Positions 61,918 through 64,000 of a DNA stretch of 64,000 nucleotides are shown piece by piece. A model generated the notes under the pieces. It was not told the origin of the DNA. It ran no database searches and saw only the letters and a program-made list of their open reading frames with translations. Source of the stretch: Tetmemena sp. SeJ-2015. Taxonomy: Eukaryota > Ciliophora > Spirotrichea > Sporadotrichida > Oxytrichidae. Numbering within the stretch: the stretch's first letter is position 1; every line of letters starts with the position of its first letter. The stretch is from positions 34,149 to 98,148 of the forward strand of contig JAJKFJ010022058.1 in the NCBI GenBank assembly GCA_027382625.1. Reading direction: 5' to 3'. Both the position numbers and the translations under genes were made by a program.

Positions 61918-63119
61918 TCAATACTTGACTGTCTCTTTGATTGCCTCGAGAATCTTGAATCTGTCTGGAAGGTAGAGGGGCTCGAAAACAAGAGGGAAAG
62001 GAGTGTCATAACCACAAACTCTCTTAATGGGAGCCTCAAGGTGAAGGAAGCATTTTTCTTAGATCTTAGCTGCAAGCTCTGCTCCAAATCCTCCACTAAC
62101 TGGTGCCTCATGAGTTTAAATAAGTTGAAAATTAAAAATTTAAGTTACAATACATCTTCCAGTCTTCTTAATCTGTTCATGACGGTCTCTTCATCTAGGG
62201 GAAAATAGTCCTCAAGTCTATGATTTCACAAGATACTCCAGTTTCCTTCTCAGCCAAAGCAACAGCCATTCTCACATGTCTCAATTAAGTACCCCAAGAT
62301 ATGATTGTTAAGTCTTTACCTTCTTTTAACACCTCTGCTTTCATTAGAGGAATCTCGTAATCTTCCAATGGTAAAATATTGAAATAAACTGTCGTTATCA
62401 CTAAATTTGTTTGAAGTGATACCTCTTCTTCTGCGATTCTGTATAAGATTTTAGGCTCAAAAAATAAGCAAGGATTGTCATTTCTGATGCAAGACAATAA
62501 AAGTCCCTTAGCTTGGACAGGGGATCTTGGAATGACAGTGATAAGACCAGGAGTTTGGGCAAAGTAGCTCTCCGGACTCTATGAGTGATAAAGTGCTCCA
62601 TGTCCCACAGCTCCATATGGAGATCTGAAGGTCAGCTTTCCGCAATCGAACTCATTTCCTGATCTATATCTATACTTAGCTGCTTCATTAACAATCTGAT
62701 CAAAGGCGGGGAAGATGTAGTCTGCAAATTGCATCTCAGCAATTGCTGTAGCACCACTGGTTGCTAGTCCTATGGCAAATCCACCAATGCCTTGCTCGGA
62801 TAAGGGAGTGTTGAAACTCTATCTGTTCCATACTTTTCATTGAGTCCCATTGTGCATCTGAACACTCCACCAAATTTCACATCCTCTCCAAATACAACTG
62901 CTCAACACTTTAAACAGCAAATTTTTTTTCCTTAAATATCTGCTTTGGGTCGTTCTTAAGTGCAATATCAAGTGCATCGCATATGGTATGAAAAGGGTTC
63001 ATTTTTTGGGTTTTTTTTTTAAAAATTCCTCTTTAGCTTATCAGTGAAATAACTTTCCAGTTTTTAAAAGTAGGGAAACTTTGACGAAAATCTAATTTTG
63101 TTTTGAGGAAGCCTCTCAT
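61918..63119 (-). CDS. BCKDHB: 2-oxoisovalerate (branched-chain ketoacid) dehydrogenase E1 beta subunit, mitochondrial
   Basis: Start at the ATG at 63119, giving a basic, hydroxylated presequence ([18 protein letters not shown]) and later TQKMNPF, aligning with the start of the mature animal protein. Family blocks follow: [111 protein letters not shown] and [15 protein letters not shown]; the CDS ends at the TGA at 61918. With E1 alpha it forms the thiamine-diphosphate enzyme that decarboxylates branched-chain 2-oxoacids from valine, leucine and isoleucine. Three IESs interrupt it. Four single-base losses in homopolymers (near 62204, 62173, 62815 and 62945) must be assumed for full alignment. 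Identification is firm. Confidence 0.92.
62113..62142. other. IES, 30 bp, pointer AACT (AGTT on plus)
   Basis: AGTT at 62113-62116 and 62143-62146. Excision yields [14 protein letters not shown], the exact conserved BCKDHB order. The segment lacks an AG acceptor, so it is not an intron. Confidence 0.85.
62372..62419. other. IES, 48 bp, pointer TA
   Basis: TA at 62372-62373 and 62420-62421. Removing 48 bp gives [12 protein letters not shown], matching the family exactly where the unprocessed reading has a 16-residue insertion. The insertion is open in frame and would go unnoticed without the family comparison. Confidence 0.8.
62898..62939. other. IES, 42 bp, pointer AGCAG (CTGCT on plus)
   Basis: CTGCT at 62898-62902 and 62940-62944. 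Excision brings ALKNDPK next to [12 protein letters not shown], as in the family, assuming one A lost from the adjacent A run. Confidence 0.7.
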
Positions 63120-63271
63120 TTTGCCTTTCCCTGCAAAAAGCCTTGAATGTATCTAGTTACAAGCTTTTGCATATTTAATTAGCTTTAATATACAATATAT
63201 AAAATAAGGACTTATAATAGATTTGAGTATAGCTTTAATTGATTATTATAAACCTTATCATTATTTTGCCT
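63120..63271. promoter_or_regulatory. Short divergent intergenic (putative bidirectional promoter)
   Basis: Only about 150 AT-rich bases separate the start codons of BCKDHB (minus) and the next gene (plus). Whether both are transcribed from it in the macronucleus depends on whether a chromosome breakage site lies between them. No specific motif is recognised. Confidence 0.35.
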
Positions 63272-64000
63272 ATGAGCCAGTCTTCTCAAGTAAGAAAGTG
63301 TAATATTCCTAATTGAATAACTTATATTTAAAATGAGACAGCTAAAACATAAAGAATTTAGAGATGAGTCTATCCACAGTAGTCAAAACTTAATGAATTC
63401 ATCTTTTTAAATTTGATTCATAGGGTGGTGGAGATGAAAGATTGCAAATTGAGTATAGCAAGGAGGATTCAGAGGATGCTCAAAGAAGGAATAAATAATC
63501 CATCCTCCACAAAGGATTGAAGAAGCATTCATAAAAACAACAATAAAATCCTAATGACAAACACAAAGTAGCTTAGAAATTAAATGACTGGGATCATCAG
63601 TTAAATGAAAAGAGAGATAACCACCTCAAGTTTATGCAAAACTTCAACATCAAAATTTATCTCAAATCAATTTTTAGATAAAATGACAGCAGCAATTATA
63701 ATTACCAGAGATTGATGAGTATAGAACATTTGAGTCAATATAGCGGTGGAGGGCAGTTCATAAACTTCCATAATTTTTAAACTCTTTGCATTTCGATCAG
63801 TCTATTCATGCTACAAATAGACAAATGCATTTTCACATTAAAAACCTAGTTAAGACGACCTTTCAAAATTATCTTAAAGCTTGAGGGGGGAAAAGAAACG
63901 AAAAAAAATTTTTTAATGACAATCAAAACCCCAAATTTTGTAAAAGTTAATTTTTTGTATTTTAATCTTTTTTAATTTAAATCATGGGTCAAAGGAAATT
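63272..64000 (+). CDS. Hypothetical charged protein, runs off the window
   Basis: The ATG at 63272 (MSQSSQ) is followed by a GTAAGA...GACAG intron of about 50 nt and LKHKEFRDESIHSSQNLMNS. A 19-bp IES at 63397-63415 (pointer ATTCAT) removes an in-frame TGA and leads to QGGGDERLQIEYSKEDSEDA. A Lys/Gln/Asn-rich stretch (HKVAQKLNDWDHQLNEKRDN) and later LMSIEHLSQYSGGGQFINF follow. The frame may run beyond 63775, but the last 200 bp are AT-rich and less convincing. No domain recognised. Confidence 0.6.
63397..63415. other. IES, 19 bp, pointer ATTCAT
   Basis: ATTCAT at 63397-63402 and 63416-63421. Removing 19 bp deletes an in-frame TGA and restores NLMNSQGGGDERLQ. Confidence 0.8.

Noticed and set aside
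62113..62142. Intron in BCKDHB at the VTHEAP junction
   Set aside because: The segment has no AG acceptor at a frame-compatible position; the AACT direct repeat gives the exact conserved sequence instead.
1..64000. Euplotes-type code or programmed +1 frameshifting as cause of the many frame breaks
   Set aside because: TAA and TAG are clearly used as Gln, which is not the Euplotes code, and the breaks are explained by introns, pointer-flanked IESs and homopolymer base losses.
1..64000. TGA as a sense codon
   Set aside because: TGA ends the recognisable proteins at expected positions (BCKDHB 61918, SAS-6 33180), and internal TGAs checked in detail fall within candidate IESs or introns.
1..64000. 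Paramecium-type genome with TA-only IESs
   Set aside because: Only one of the well-supported excision sites uses a bare TA; the others have longer, unrelated repeats.
1..64000. CRISPR arrays, bacterial operons or ribosome-binding sites
   Set aside because: No regularly spaced repeats of that type; gene structure is eukaryotic with introns.

Overview
The window looks like germline (micronuclear) DNA of a spirotrich ciliate of the Oxytricha/Stylonychia type. Three lines of evidence support this. (1) TAA and TAG are read as glutamine and TGA is the only stop: recognisable proteins stay open only under that code, and a GC-rich transposon ORF near 9.1-10.1 kb crosses several in-frame TAG/TAA codons. 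(2) Genes carry tiny GT...AG introns, mostly 22-38 nt. (3) Genes are also cut by short AT-rich segments that are not introns. These lie between short direct repeats of varied sequence (AACT, TA, AGCAG, GATATA, TATAGC, AATCT, GAAA, ATTCAT and others), and removing the segment plus one repeat copy restores frame or family similarity. That is how internal eliminated sequences (IESs) and their pointers behave. The species cannot be named from the sequence.

Layout. 1-2.2 kb: a GC-richer repeat tail and a large foldback element. 3.2-23.5 kb: an array of at least three paralogous plus-strand genes for unrecognised helical (TPR-like) proteins, heavily broken by AT-rich DNA, interleaved with two small tail-anchored-protein genes, a Tc1/mariner-like transposon (8.16-10.83 kb) and another GC-rich repeat (18.8-19.3 kb). 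23.5-24.5 kb: a second foldback. 24.5-28.5 kb: fragmentary plus-strand coding pieces ending in a B-box zinc-finger gene. 28.5-35.9 kb, minus strand: two unrecognised low-complexity or coiled-coil genes and the centriole cartwheel protein SAS-6. 36.4-46.2 kb, plus strand: a small unknown gene, a large TmcB-like membrane/PAS protein whose N-terminal membrane part appears to lie after its C-terminal part, and a cyclin. 46.4-63.1 kb, minus strand: a CAMK-type kinase with a long tail, an unknown gene, a large N-terminal MGC ankyrin-like protein, an NRF-6-type acyltransferase-3 membrane protein, and the mitochondrial branched-chain ketoacid dehydrogenase E1 beta subunit. 63.27 kb to the edge: a plus-strand hypothetical gene.

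The genes form no operon or obvious pathway. SAS-6, cyclin and the kinase fit cell-cycle or basal-body roles, but co-location is not evidence of joint function because such genes normally end up on separate small macronuclear chromosomes.

Caution: in genes with recognisable families, several frame breaks are explained by one missing base in a homopolymer (C, G, T or A runs). Read CDS coordinates as gene spans containing introns, IESs and probable base-call deletions, not as continuous reading frames.
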